The notes: a model not told the origin generated them from the letters alone. A stretch of 64,000 bases of DNA from Actinomycetes bacterium (GCA_024637035.1 JAGXFW010000016.1:402485-466484); one strand, 5' to 3'. Positions 46,616 to 55,220 are shown, counted from the stretch's first letter. A program made the numbers and translations.

Positions 46616-47794
46616 TCATGTTCGACACGGTTCCGCACGAGGGGCGTTCTCGGGAGCCATCATCAACCCTGAGTCCGCCGCCATACGCCGAACAGCCAGT
46701 TCGGCGCGGGAGCGAGCACCTTCCGCGTCCCTACCCGTGCAGATGAGCGTCGCCGACCACGTGTCGCCGACTGCGTCTCGGTCGGTCAGCACCTCGTCCG
46801 CCCCGAAGACGTCTTCTAGGAGCCTGAGCGGCCCCGCGGTACTCATGACGTGTTCCCCGAACACCTCCAACCTACCCGCGGAGGCCCGAACGTGCTGGTA
46901 GCTGACCCCGCGACCGTATTGCGTCACCGAGGCGGGGAGAACGGCCCCGCGTGCCGCGTCCACCATCAACGCGACCATGTTGATTCCGGTCGAGTGCAGC
47001 ACCACAGTCGGCGTCTGACTGGGCAACCGCGCGTCGATCTCGATCACCCGGGGGACGTCGCCGTCCAACATGACCTCGATATCCATGACACCCACTAGAC
47101 CCAGCCCCTCGGCAAGACGCACGCCGGCCGAGGATAGGGCCTCGAGAGTACCTCCCCCGGCGGTCACCGGAGCGATAACGCGCTTGCAGTCGTACGTGTG
47201 GTCGAACTCGAGCAGTGTGGGAACGAGCGGCAATGCTCCGTCGGGAGTTCCGATCACTTCGAGCGACAACGAGGGCCCGTCCACGTACTGCTGCACGACG
47301 ACCTCATGACCGTCTGTCTCCAGCCTCGCCCGAGCCATCTCGAGGTCTCTCTCGGTCCACACGACGCTCACGCCCTCGCTTCCGCTCGCCCCGCTCGGTT
47401 TGACCACAGCGGGGTACCCACAGTCTGGCCACGGCAGGGGACGCGGAACATCGAGTTCGGCGAAGAGACGGTCGGAACGGATCTTTGAACAAGAAAGCTC
47501 ATAGGAGGGCAGATGGAAGGCCACAGGCACATCCCACGAAGGCACGACATCACTCAGCCAGCGGAGGGTACGCAGGTCTTCGCAGGCGGGCAGAACAACG
47601 TCGCACGATCCGAGCACGGCCCGCGCGCGTGCCACGTCGGTCATGGGATCGAACACGTGGCTCTCCGTTGCCAGGCCCGATGCGGCGGTGGCGGGCGCCC
47701 TATCCACGAGCACGACCTCGAAGCCGGCCTTGATGCCCAGATAGACCGCCTCGGTGCCTTGCAGCCGCCCCCCCACGACGCCCAGGCGCAGCAC
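46616..47794 (-). CDS. pylC: 3-methylornithine-L-lysine ligase PylC
   Basis: 392 residues, ATP-grasp enzyme that joins 3-methyl-D-ornithine to the side-chain amine of lysine in pyrrolysine synthesis. N-terminal LGVVGGRLQGTEAVYLGIKAG, ATP-grasp core with YPAVVKPSGASGSEGVSVV, and the metal-binding IDIEVML-type and EIDARLPSQTPTVVLH segments, which match PylC. The start is a GTG that shares one base with the UAG stop of pylB. Stop codon TGA. pylD, which normally follows, is replaced here by a symporter gene. Confidence 0.92.
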   Translation of the reverse strand: MLRLGVVGGRLQGTEAVYLGIKAGFEVVLVDRAPATAASGLATESHVFDPMTDVARARAVLGSCDVVLPACEDLRTLRWLSDVVPSWDVPVAFHLPSYELSCSKIRSDRLFAELDVPRPLPWPDCGYPAVVKPSGASGSEGVSVVWTERDLEMARARLETDGHEVVVQQYVDGPSLSLEVIGTPDGALPLVPTLLEFDHTYDCKRVIAPVTAGGGTLEALSSAGVRLAEGLGLVGVMDIEVMLDGDVPRVIEIDARLPSQTPTVVLHSTGINMVALMVDAARGAVLPASVTQYGRGVSYQHVRASAGRLEVFGEHVMSTAGPLRLLEDVFGADEVLTDRDAVGDTWSATLICTGRDAEGARSRAELAVRRMAADSGLMMAPENAPRAEPCRT

Positions 47795-48885
47795 TAGGCG
47801 CGCGCCCTGATCGCCGGGGCACGGGTCCCACTGAGCCAGTCCTCGTACTCCTCGGCCGAGGCCACACTCAGCCCGAGCGGAGCGAGATGCCGCTCTACCC
47901 CGGCCACAGTACGGAAGCCCTCGTCGATGTCCAGTTTCGACTGAGAGACCCCGGCGAGTCCGCTTGCTGGAGGGATGATGGAGGTGACCACGTTTGCGCC
48001 CGCGCGCAAGCGGGCCTCCAGACCCCGAAGGCCGTCGATGTCCAGCGAGGCCGGGATCAGGCGGTCGGGCATGGTGAGCCGCATGGTGGCCAGGGTGACC
48101 ATCTCGGCGAGCAAAGTCGGCGCATCGAACCCGCTCATGGGAGTACCTTCTTGGGGGACGAAGCCCATGACCCGCACCTGCTGCACGCCCTGAGCCCTCA
48201 TCGTGACCAGGGAGCGCGCGCGGTCGGCGGCCGTCTCGCCTACGCCCAGAAGGATGCCGTCTTCAGCGTGCAATCCGGCACCCAGGGCCCGGCTCCGTGC
48301 TCCAACACGCTCCGCGAAATCCTGCCCCGGCCGGAGCTTGCGGAACAACTGCGGGGAGTGGGTCTCCTGGTAGCACGCGTACCAGTCGGCCCCCGCCGCG
48401 GCGAGCTGCTCCAGCACCGCGTCGGGCACGACGCCAGGAGACACCATCACCGGCACCCCCACGGCACGGCGGACGTCCGCTACGAGTTCCACCAAGTGGT
48501 CGAACCGGCCCGCCTCGTGGATCTCTGGGTCCTCCCCCAGGGTCAGATCTACGAGGTGCACGCCCGAGCCGGCCAAGCCACGCGCTATCTCGACCACCTC
48601 AGCCGCCGTCTTGCGGTACCGGGGACTCGCGTCGTTGCCGTGGCGATAGAAGCAGAACGTGCAGCGATTGCGGCAATACGTCGAGAAGTAGACGAATCCG
48701 TACAGGAAGACCTTGCGTCCGAAGTGACGCTCCCTCAGCCGCTGCGCTCCATCGAAGATCAAGGCGGCCTCATCCGGCTGCTCCACTTCGAGCAACGTCT
48801 CGATCTCGGGCACCCGGAGGCGCTCCCCCGCGACAGCCCGGTCGACGATCGCTTCCACTTCCCGGCATCGTTGCCGTCTGGTCAC
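47794..48885 (-). CDS. pylB: Methylornithine synthase PylB (radical SAM)
   Basis: 363 residues from a GTG. Radical SAM mutase that turns lysine into 3-methyl-D-ornithine. Cluster motif CRNRCTFC (CX3CX2C) at about residue 61, preceded by FVYFSTYCRNRCTFCFYRH-like sequence typical of PylB/BioB relatives. Also DLTLGEDPE and YQETHSPQLFRKLRPGQDF as in the PylB/HydE family. Context between pylSc and pylC makes the assignment firm. Its stop is UAG, so translation termination of a Pyl-biosynthesis enzyme competes with Pyl insertion. Confidence 0.94.
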   Translation of the reverse strand: MTRRQRCREVEAIVDRAVAGERLRVPEIETLLEVEQPDEAALIFDGAQRLRERHFGRKVFLYGFVYFSTYCRNRCTFCFYRHGNDASPRYRKTAAEVVEIARGLAGSGVHLVDLTLGEDPEIHEAGRFDHLVELVADVRRAVGVPVMVSPGVVPDAVLEQLAAAGADWYACYQETHSPQLFRKLRPGQDFAERVGARSRALGAGLHAEDGILLGVGETAADRARSLVTMRAQGVQQVRVMGFVPQEGTPMSGFDAPTLLAEMVTLATMRLTMPDRLIPASLDIDGLRGLEARLRAGANVVTSIIPPASGLAGVSQSKLDIDEGFRTVAGVERHLAPLGLSVASAEEYEDWLSGTRAPAIRARA

Positions 48886-48896
48886 TTGCAGACCCC

Positions 48897-49820
48897 CTAT
48901 TCCCCCGCGGCCGGATACGATGCCGGCCGGGTGCCTTGTACGTTGAGGCGCGCCCCGTCGAGATACACGAGGCTCCTCCCTACCGGGTGGATACGAGACC
49001 CGCCCGTCTGCATCATGGCCAGGCGCTCAAGACCGAATCCCCACCCGGCCCACGGGCCGGTGACTCCCCATCGCTCGTCGAGCGGGTGCGGTCCTACGAC
49101 GCCTGAGGCCACCTCGATGCCGTGCACCTCCACGTCGAGCGTCGCGCCGTAGACGCCGGAATCGGTCTCGACGATCTCGTAGTCCAAGCCCAGCGGCTCC
49201 ATCGCGACATGGGCCAAGGAGCGCAGGCGGTCGGTGGCGTCGCCGACCGGCTCGAACTCCACAAGGTTGAGCATGGTGAACTCCGAGAGGTGGTTCGAAC
49301 CCTTCGATTCCTTGCGGAAGCACGGTCCGACTTCGAAGATGCTCACCGGAGGCGGCCACAGCCGTTGCAGGTGACTGAGTAGGTAGTAGAGATTCGGCGC
49401 CAACATCGGACGCAGACACCGATCGCCGTCGACCCAGTACACTTGGCGCCAGAGCGGGTGGTCCTCATCGATGCCCATCTTCGCGAGGGCTCCCTTGCCC
49501 ATCATGAGCGGCGTGGCCACCTCGACGAAACCCTCTGCGACCAGCGCCTCGATCAGGACCGTCTCCACCGTGCGGAGCACCGGCCGTCGCCGCTCGGTGC
49601 GCAGCGTGTCGAGTCGCTCGACGTTCGTCCGGCTGAGTCCGCGATGGTTCTCCTCGTAGCGGGCGTCGCGCTCCTCGGCAGATTCGAAGGTGCCCGCCAA
49701 TGCGTCTTCGTCGAGTCCGATCTCGGCCAAGCGCTGCCGCTGCTGCGGCGAGAACCCGAGTGCGATGTCTCCCTGGCGTTTCATACGAACGAGGTGCTCT
49801 CGAACTTCTCGAGCTTCCAT
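48897..49820 (-). CDS. pylS: Pyrrolysyl-tRNA synthetase, catalytic domain PylSc
   Basis: 307 residues from the ATG at 49820. An ATG at 49844 or one at 49784 (ATGA overlap with the pylSn stop) is also possible; alignment from memory with Desulfitobacterium PylSc favours 49820. Class II synthetase core: RPMLAPNLYYLL, motif 2 CFRKESKGSNHLSEF, EFTMLNLVEF with the Asn that reads the substrate, the Tyr in GVYGATLDV and motif 3 GFGLERL. The site equivalent to Cys348 of the Methanosarcina enzyme is Val. UAG stop; readthrough would add five residues before TGA. Confidence 0.93.
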   Translation of the reverse strand: MEAREVREHLVRMKRQGDIALGFSPQQRQRLAEIGLDEDALAGTFESAEERDARYEENHRGLSRTNVERLDTLRTERRRPVLRTVETVLIEALVAEGFVEVATPLMMGKGALAKMGIDEDHPLWRQVYWVDGDRCLRPMLAPNLYYLLSHLQRLWPPPVSIFEVGPCFRKESKGSNHLSEFTMLNLVEFEPVGDATDRLRSLAHVAMEPLGLDYEIVETDSGVYGATLDVEVHGIEVASGVVGPHPLDERWGVTGPWAGWGFGLERLAMMQTGGSRIHPVGRSLVYLDGARLNVQGTRPASYPAAGE

Positions 49821-50146
49821 GACGGGATGCGGCACTTCGGGCATGGATGGTCGTAGATCTTGTTGCGCAGATGGCGGGCCACCCGGCAGTTCCGGGAGTT
49901 CCGCATGCGGATGTCATGCCCGCAGTGCGTCTGCAACTCTACGAACCCTCCTCGCAGCTTCACCGAACGGACCCCGTGCAGCAGACCGGTCTTGGACGGC
50001 CACAGCTTCACCTTCTCGATCACCCCATAGGGAGCGGCATGCCGCCGCACCGTGCGCTTCTTCGCGCCGGGGATAGGAGCCAAGACCCAGTCGGGGAGCT
50101 TCCCCGCCGCCCCGGCGTCTCCGTTGGTGGAATCGACCGCGCCCAA
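49781..50146 (-). CDS. pylSn: Pyrrolysyl-tRNA synthetase, tRNA-binding domain PylSn
   Basis: 121 residues from a TTG. Separate N-terminal domain of the bacterial split synthetase; it binds the T arm and tiny variable loop of tRNA-Pyl. The conserved core is VKLRGGFVELQTHCGHDIRMRNSRNC (given here in parts), CRVARHLRNK and the CPKC end, with His/Cys residues able to hold zinc. The first 30 residues are not conserved. Here pylSn lies between pylT and pylSc and overlaps pylSc, unlike the Desulfitobacterium order, where it is the last gene of the cluster. Confidence 0.9.
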   Translation of the reverse strand: MGAVDSTNGDAGAAGKLPDWVLAPIPGAKKRTVRRHAAPYGVIEKVKLWPSKTGLLHGVRSVKLRGGFVELQTHCGHDIRMRNSRNCRVARHLRNKIYDHPCPKCRIPSWKLEKFESTSFV

Positions 50147-50191
50147 CTACCGCCTGCCTCTTCTCTCGCCGTTATCCGGCGCGTGCTCTTT

Positions 50192-50263
50192 TGGAGGAGA
50201 GTCCGGGAGTCCAACCCGGCTACGAAGATTTAGAGTCTCCGCGGTCATGCCGACCAACCCTCC
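50192..50263 (-). tRNA. pylT: tRNA-Pyl (anticodon CUA)
   Basis: 72 nt with CCA encoded. The minus strand folds as: acceptor GGAGGGT / ACTCTCC, a single T linker, D stem GGTC / GACC with a 5-base loop, no base before the anticodon stem, 6-bp anticodon stem GCGGAG / CTTCGT around ACTCTAAAT (anticodon CTA), a 2-base variable loop AG, T stem CCGGG / CCCGG with loop TTGGACT, then TCCA. The single linker base, 5-base D loop, 6-bp anticodon stem and tiny variable loop are the hallmarks of tRNA-Pyl. It is transcribed just before pylSn. Confidence 0.96.
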
Positions 50264-50268
50264 CTGTG

Positions 50269-50322
50269 GCCGGCCGCGAAACGCGGCCGGCTGAAAGCGC
50301 ACCGCCCACACTGGGGCGGTGC
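50269..50322 (-). terminator. Two adjacent perfect hairpins between mtbA-like gene and pylT
   Basis: First hairpin in transcript order: GCACCGCCC / GGGCGGTGC (50299-50322), 22 bases after the mtbA-like stop. Second: GCCGGCCGCG / CGCGGCCGGC (50269-50291), ending six bases before the 5' end of pylT. Neither has a T tract. They may end the methyltransferase mRNA in part and set the processing site for the tRNA precursor. Confidence 0.6.
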
Positions 50323-50343
50323 ACCACTTCTCGAACGTCGGTA

Positions 50344-51360
50344 TCAGACCGCCGCCTCTTCCGCTGCCTCGACCATGGCCCGCAGGTTCTCGAGCTCCGC
50401 CGACGGCGGCACGGAGCAGCCGGGTGCGATGATGTCGTAGCCGTCGGCCAACGCCTTGCGCACGTCGTTCTTCACGTCCTCCGGAGTGCCGGAGAAGAGC
50501 GTCACCACGGCGTCCACGCCACCGATCAGAGCGACGTAGCGCGGGAAGCCGCGCAACACCTCTTTGGCAGCCACCGCATCGACCGACGGCTCTACGCTGA
50601 TCGCGGTCGTCCCGGTCTCGGCGACTTCCGCCATGATCGGATTGAGCTTCCCGCAGATGTGCATGATGGTGGGAACATCGGGGAGGTTGGCGATCTGCTT
50701 CGCCTCATACGGCTGAGCCAGGTTGCGATAGATGGGCGGGCTGATCACGTCGATCGAGGCCATCATGTCTTCGATGACGAGGATGTCCGCACCGGCCTCC
50801 ACGAGGGCCTTTCCGAGCATTGTTCCGGCCTGCTCGGCCACCTCCATGAGGGGGATGAGGCTGTCGGGCCTCTTGAAACTGGCCTTGAGCGCATCGGTGA
50901 TGCCGATCAGGTTGGCCACGATCGAGAAGGGACCCACGATGTTGCCCATCACGGCGACTCCGTCGCCGACTGCTTCCTTCATCAGCCGCACGGCTTCGAT
51001 CAATTCGGGCACGCGACCGCGGGTAAGGAAGTCTTCGGGAAGGGCGATCTCGTCCCCGATCTTGAAGGCATGCACGTCGATACGCGGGATTCCCTCGCGC
51101 CCTGCGTACTTGACCGTGCAGCCCAGGGCTTCGCTCTCGATTGTCTGACAGTAGGGGGCGCGCACCGCGTCGAAGCCGAGCACGGAGTGCGCAGCAAGGG
51201 CCAGTTTGGCCATCGGCTCAGCCTTCTGGTGCGCCTCAGGCCACTCCGCGCCGGAGACGTCCATCTGCCCATAAGTGGCCGTCTGGTTGGCCGAGAGGAC
51301 CGGGGCACGGTCCACCGGCAAACCGGCCAGCGCCGCGAGCACACGTTCTTTCGGAGTCAT
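50344..51360 (-). CDS. MtbA/MtaA-like cobamide methyltransferase (UroD fold)
   Basis: 338 residues from the ATG at 51360, with AGGTGAG seven bases upstream; a GTG at 51372 directly follows the mtbB stop. Member of the MtaA/MtbA/CmuA family with a uroporphyrinogen decarboxylase fold. Zinc ligands are probably the His and Cys of HICGK and the Cys of PGCSVPP. It takes the methyl group from a corrinoid protein; in methanogens the acceptor is coenzyme M, but in this bacterium the acceptor is not known (tetrahydrofolate or another thiol). Same reading frame as mtbB and mtbC upstream. Stop TGA. Confidence 0.87.
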   Translation of the reverse strand: MTPKERVLAALAGLPVDRAPVLSANQTATYGQMDVSGAEWPEAHQKAEPMAKLALAAHSVLGFDAVRAPYCQTIESEALGCTVKYAGREGIPRIDVHAFKIGDEIALPEDFLTRGRVPELIEAVRLMKEAVGDGVAVMGNIVGPFSIVANLIGITDALKASFKRPDSLIPLMEVAEQAGTMLGKALVEAGADILVIEDMMASIDVISPPIYRNLAQPYEAKQIANLPDVPTIMHICGKLNPIMAEVAETGTTAISVEPSVDAVAAKEVLRGFPRYVALIGGVDAVVTLFSGTPEDVKNDVRKALADGYDIIAPGCSVPPSAELENLRAMVEAAEEAAV

Positions 51361-51372
51361 CAGTTCTCTCAC

Positions 51373-52773
51373 CTATCCCATCTTCGATTTCAATCTGTCC
51401 ACACTGTTGATGCTGATATCCAGCAGCTCTGCGATGCGGATTTTAGCCTCTATCCCCTTGGCGCAACCAGGCACCGAGGTGATCACCCCGATATCGAGGT
51501 CCTCGCGGATCTCCCGCATCACCGTGACCTCAGAGAGGTCGGCGACGCTGATCTTCAGCTTGTCGGCCACGTAGGCTTTGGCTTCCGGTAGGCGCATCTT
51601 GCGCGCGAGCTGCATCCGAGCGACCAGGTCTCCGGCCGTACGGATGCCGCCCATACCAGCGGCCACCCCGTGGGCGATGGGCATCCCGTAGGGATCCCCC
51701 ACACCCACCTATAACCCGTCGACGCGGGCGATCTGGACCATCGCGACCGAGGCCCGCGAGACACTGTCGATGGGCGGAGTCTCGAACACGGGAGATCCGC
51801 CCACACCCATGCCCATGTTCACGTGCACCGGGATGTTCGCCACCGCGGTGACCGCCTTGACGAAGGTGACCGCGCGCGCGAGGTTCCAGGCCATCGACTT
51901 GCTGGTGTTGGTATTGACCACGGGCCCGAAGATGTCGGCCCCGGCCTTCTCGACGAGGCCCACCTGCTCGTGCGGGTAGAGCCCGGCGAGACGGGTGCCG
52001 TCGTACTCGAGCGCCCCGTGGATGCCGAGCACGAACTCTCCGGCCATGCCTACCTGGATCGCAAGATTCGGATGCTTGGCCTTCAGCTGCTCGATGGCCT
52101 GAAGCGAGGCCTTGAAGTCGGCGTCACCCGCCGCCCCCGTGGTGTCGAAGTTGACCCCGTCGGCGCCCACCTCGGCCAACTTGCCGCAGATGTAGACGAT
52201 GTCGCGGGTCGCATGCTCGACCGCCCGCTCCTGAGCCTCACGCGCCTCCTTGATCTTGCCCATGGGCAGGAGGTCGGAGGGGTTGCCGAACGGACCGTCG
52301 GGCGCGTAGTAGGTGCCGAGGTTCGGCATGGCTCCGTAGAACATAGGCACGATAGTGCTGAGCAGGATGTTCTCAAGTGCCTGCTGCTCCTGGGCGATGA
52401 TCGGCTTCACCGGCTTCCACGAGTAGTCGACGTGCCCGAGCTCCATCGTGTCGGCCGCGAAGGCACGCTCGTGCACCTGCACGCCCTGCAGCCTGCTCAG
52501 CGGGATACCGACCCCGCTGTTTCCCTGATCACCGTCGAGCCGCAGCGTACCGATGTCGTGGGTGAGCACCACCTCGTTCCCCTGGTCGACGCCCACCACG
52601 CGCGCGTTGCTCTTGAAGAGGTCGAGCAGGAAGTCGATCTCGTCGTCTTTGAGGGGCGGGATGCGTCCGCGATCGGCTGCGTCCGCGGAGCCGGCGATCA
52701 AATCGGCCTTCAGCTCGTCGGCCGTCATGTCGATCACGTGCCCGTCCCCCATCCGGGTCGGGTATTTCGTCAT
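51373..52773 (-). CDS. mtbB: Dimethylamine methyltransferase MtbB, copy 2, pyrrolysine protein (in-frame UAG at 51709-51711)
   Basis: 466 residues with Pyl at residue 355. The frame reads [22 protein letters not shown]. The codon before Pyl is the rare TTA. Ribosome binding site GAGGAG eight bases before the ATG. Paired with mtbC, its methyl acceptor. It also ends in UAG (51373-51375), and the next codon is the GTG in frame with the mtbA-like gene. So the cell must read one UAG as Pyl and end at another in the same mRNA, or else make a fusion protein. Confidence 0.94.
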
Positions 52774-52809
52774 GCGAGCACTCTCCTCGTTCGTCTAGCG
52801 ACCACTCCG

Positions 52810-53457
52810 CTATCCCTGAACCAACTCAAGGGCCTTCTGTACTGCCTCCTGGGCGTTCTCGGCGTACGCGTCGGCACCGATCTTGTCCGCCCAGTACTGG
52901 GTGACGACGGCTCCGCCGACCATGGTCTTCACCTGGTCGCGGATACCGGCTTCCTTCAGCATCTTCTCGAGGGCCTTCTGCCCGACCATGGTGGTGGTCA
53001 TCAGGGCCGACGTGCCCACGATGGCGGCTCCTGTCTCCTTGACCTTCTCCACGAACGTGTCCAGGGGGACGTCGCGACCGAGGTCCACCACGTCGAAGCC
53101 GTACACCCGCATCAGGGTGGCCACGATGCCCTTGCCGATGTCATGCACGTCGCCCTCGATCGTGCCGATGACGGCGGTGCCGGCCTTTTTCTCTTTCTGG
53201 TCCTCAGGAAGCGAATCCTCGAGGATAGCGACAGCCGCCACCATGGCTTCTGAAGCCAGGATCACCTCCGGCAAGAACATGGTGCCCCGTTCGAAGAGGT
53301 CACCCACGTCGCGCATGCCCGGGGTGAAGCCTTCGTTGATCACCTTCAGCGGATCGAGACCCAGCTTGACCGCCTCCGTAGCGATCGCCTTCGCCTCGTC
53401 CTCGTCGGCCGCGACCACAGCCTTGGCCGCAGCTTCAAGCAGTTCTTGTTCCGTCAT
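52810..53457 (-). CDS. mtbC: Dimethylamine corrinoid protein MtbC
   Basis: 215 residues. Helical cap (GLDPLKVINEGFTPGMRDVGDLFE) then the B12-binding domain with EGDVHDIGKG, TSALMTTTM and VGGAVVTQ. Start ATG has GGGAGGGTGAG upstream. Carries the methyl group from MtbB to the MtbA-like enzyme. Its stop is UAG, in frame with mtbB; a second in-frame UAG at 52795-52797 lies between them. Nearly the same protein end is found again at the right edge of the window. Confidence 0.94.
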   Translation of the reverse strand: MTEQELLEAAAKAVVAADEDEAKAIATEAVKLGLDPLKVINEGFTPGMRDVGDLFERGTMFLPEVILASEAMVAAVAILEDSLPEDQKEKKAGTAVIGTIEGDVHDIGKGIVATLMRVYGFDVVDLGRDVPLDTFVEKVKETGAAIVGTSALMTTTMVGQKALEKMLKEAGIRDQVKTMVGGAVVTQYWADKIGADAYAENAQEAVQKALELVQG

Positions 53458-53554
53458 CTCACCCTCCCGCTTGCGATCCTGGGGCTGATGCGCCCCCTCT
53501 TCATGGTCTCTCTCTGAAGACCCTTACATCGCGCAGACAACCTACCCACATCAT

Positions 53555-53590
53555 CCGACCGGGACACCGCTGCCGCCGCGTCCCGGTCGG
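53555..53590 (-). terminator. Hairpin between the permease gene and mtbC
   Basis: Perfect 11-bp arms CCGACCGGGAC / GTCCCGGTCGG with a 14-base loop, 20 bases after the permease stop. No T tract. Possible end of the mtmC-mtmB-permease transcript or a processing point. Confidence 0.55.
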
Positions 53591-53609
53591 GTACGAACAT
53601 CAGTCAGCT

Positions 53610-55220
53610 TCAGAGCCAGAAGATCGCGTAGGCGATGAAGACCACCGCCAACCCAGCCGCGAGTGTCACGTACGGCAGCACCCCGGCCTTGCGCGGACCG
53701 AGTTCTGTTTGGCCTTCCGGAAGGAGGTCCGACCACATGTGGTCGGGGAATTTGCCCTTATCGGTGATGTAGTGCCTCACAACGAACACAGGGATGACGA
53801 GGGCAGCGGAGACGAAGCCCGTCACCAGCGTCCCTGGGCCCCACACGTTGGCACCGGCGCCCAGAAGGAACGCATTCACGAACGACAAGAAGACGCCTGC
53901 TCCCAGGAGCACGCTCGGCGCACGCCACGGCCGGGGCACGTGCTTGTTGTCGATGCGGTGGATCCAGCCGGCGTTCAGGTTCAGGAAGTTGAAGATGAGG
54001 TAGTTCACGTTGGACACGGCCAGCACGAACAGGTAGTCCGACATCAGCAAGAGGATCAGGTTGAACGTGAGGTCGGTCCACATGGCGCGGGTGGGCGCTC
54101 CGTGCGGGTTCACGTGGTCCAGGTACTTCGGCAGCCATCCGTCGACGCCGCCCTGATACAGGGTGCGCGACGAGCCCGCCATCGAGGTCATCACGGCCAG
54201 AAGAAGCGTGAACACCAGCATGACCACGAGGATGTTCGTGACGACAGCACCCCCGCCCACCATACCGGCGAGGGCTTCACCTACGCCCGCACCGCTCGCG
54301 ATGCCCGGCTCAAGCATCCCCTCGGTGCCCAGGACGCCCTGGAAGGCCACCGGCACGATGATGTACACGGCGATGCAGAGGAGGCCGGAGTAGAGGATCG
54401 CCCGCGGCGTGTCGCGACCCGGGTTCTTGAACTCACTCGTGTAGCAGATAGCCGTCTCGAAGGCGTACGCCGACCAGGCCGCGATGAAGAGGCCTCCCAT
54501 GAAGAGCGTCCAGCCGTTCAGGTCCCACGCCCCCGCTACCACGTTGCCGGCGTCGTCGAGAGCGAGCGGCGTGAACGGCGAGAAGTTGCTTAGGGAGACG
54601 TCGCCCGTGAGCAGCGGCACCACGCTCACCACGAGAAGCGGCATCAGAGCGCCCACAGCCAGAACGGTCTGGATGCGAGCGGTCCGCAGGATCCCGTGAT
54701 GCTGCATGATGAACACGGCGAACAGGATGGCCGCACCGATGAAGAAGGTAGCGTTCACCCGGATGGACAGGTCTTCTTTCAAGAAGTCGAGCGGCACCAG
54801 CGTGACCTGCCAGGTGTTGATCGCGGCGTCGGGAGCAAAGAAGATCGAAAGAAGGTAGCCTGCGCCAAGACCGCAGCCGATGGCCAGCACCGGTGTCCAG
54901 GCGAGCCAGTTGCACCACAGTGACACCGGCGCGAGGATCTTGCTGTAGCGCACCCACGCCGTCGCACCGTAGACCGAAGCGCCTCCCGACTTACTCGGGA
55001 AGAGGCCGGCGATCTCGGCGTACGTGAACGCTTGGATGAATCCGAACATCACTGAGATCGTCCATACGAGCCATGCCGGCGCCCCCACGGTCGCCGAGAT
55101 ACCTCCCATCGAGAAGAGCACCAGCGCGGGCACGCCGATGGCTACCCAGAAGGCGCCCTTCCAGTCGATGTCGCGCTTGAGAGCGCCAGCATCGCTGCTC
55201 GTGAGCATTCCTGTTGACAT
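53610..55220 (-). CDS. APC-superfamily amino acid/amine permease
   Basis: 536 residues from the ATG at 55220, preceded by GGGGGG; the longer frame upstream only shadows mtmB. About 12-14 membrane helices, with WTISVMFGFIQAFTYAEIAGLFPSKSGG given here in parts (FTYAEIAGLFPSKSGGASVY) typical of APC helix 2. Located directly after mtmB, so monomethylamine or a related amine is the likely substrate, as for the methylamine permeases of methanogens. Confidence 0.87.
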   Translation of the reverse strand: MSTGMLTSSDAGALKRDIDWKGAFWVAIGVPALVLFSMGGISATVGAPAWLVWTISVMFGFIQAFTYAEIAGLFPSKSGGASVYGATAWVRYSKILAPVSLWCNWLAWTPVLAIGCGLGAGYLLSIFFAPDAAINTWQVTLVPLDFLKEDLSIRVNATFFIGAAILFAVFIMQHHGILRTARIQTVLAVGALMPLLVVSVVPLLTGDVSLSNFSPFTPLALDDAGNVVAGAWDLNGWTLFMGGLFIAAWSAYAFETAICYTSEFKNPGRDTPRAILYSGLLCIAVYIIVPVAFQGVLGTEGMLEPGIASGAGVGEALAGMVGGGAVVTNILVVMLVFTLLLAVMTSMAGSSRTLYQGGVDGWLPKYLDHVNPHGAPTRAMWTDLTFNLILLLMSDYLFVLAVSNVNYLIFNFLNLNAGWIHRIDNKHVPRPWRAPSVLLGAGVFLSFVNAFLLGAGANVWGPGTLVTGFVSAALVIPVFVVRHYITDKGKFPDHMWSDLLPEGQTELGPRKAGVLPYVTLAAGLAVVFIAYAIFWL

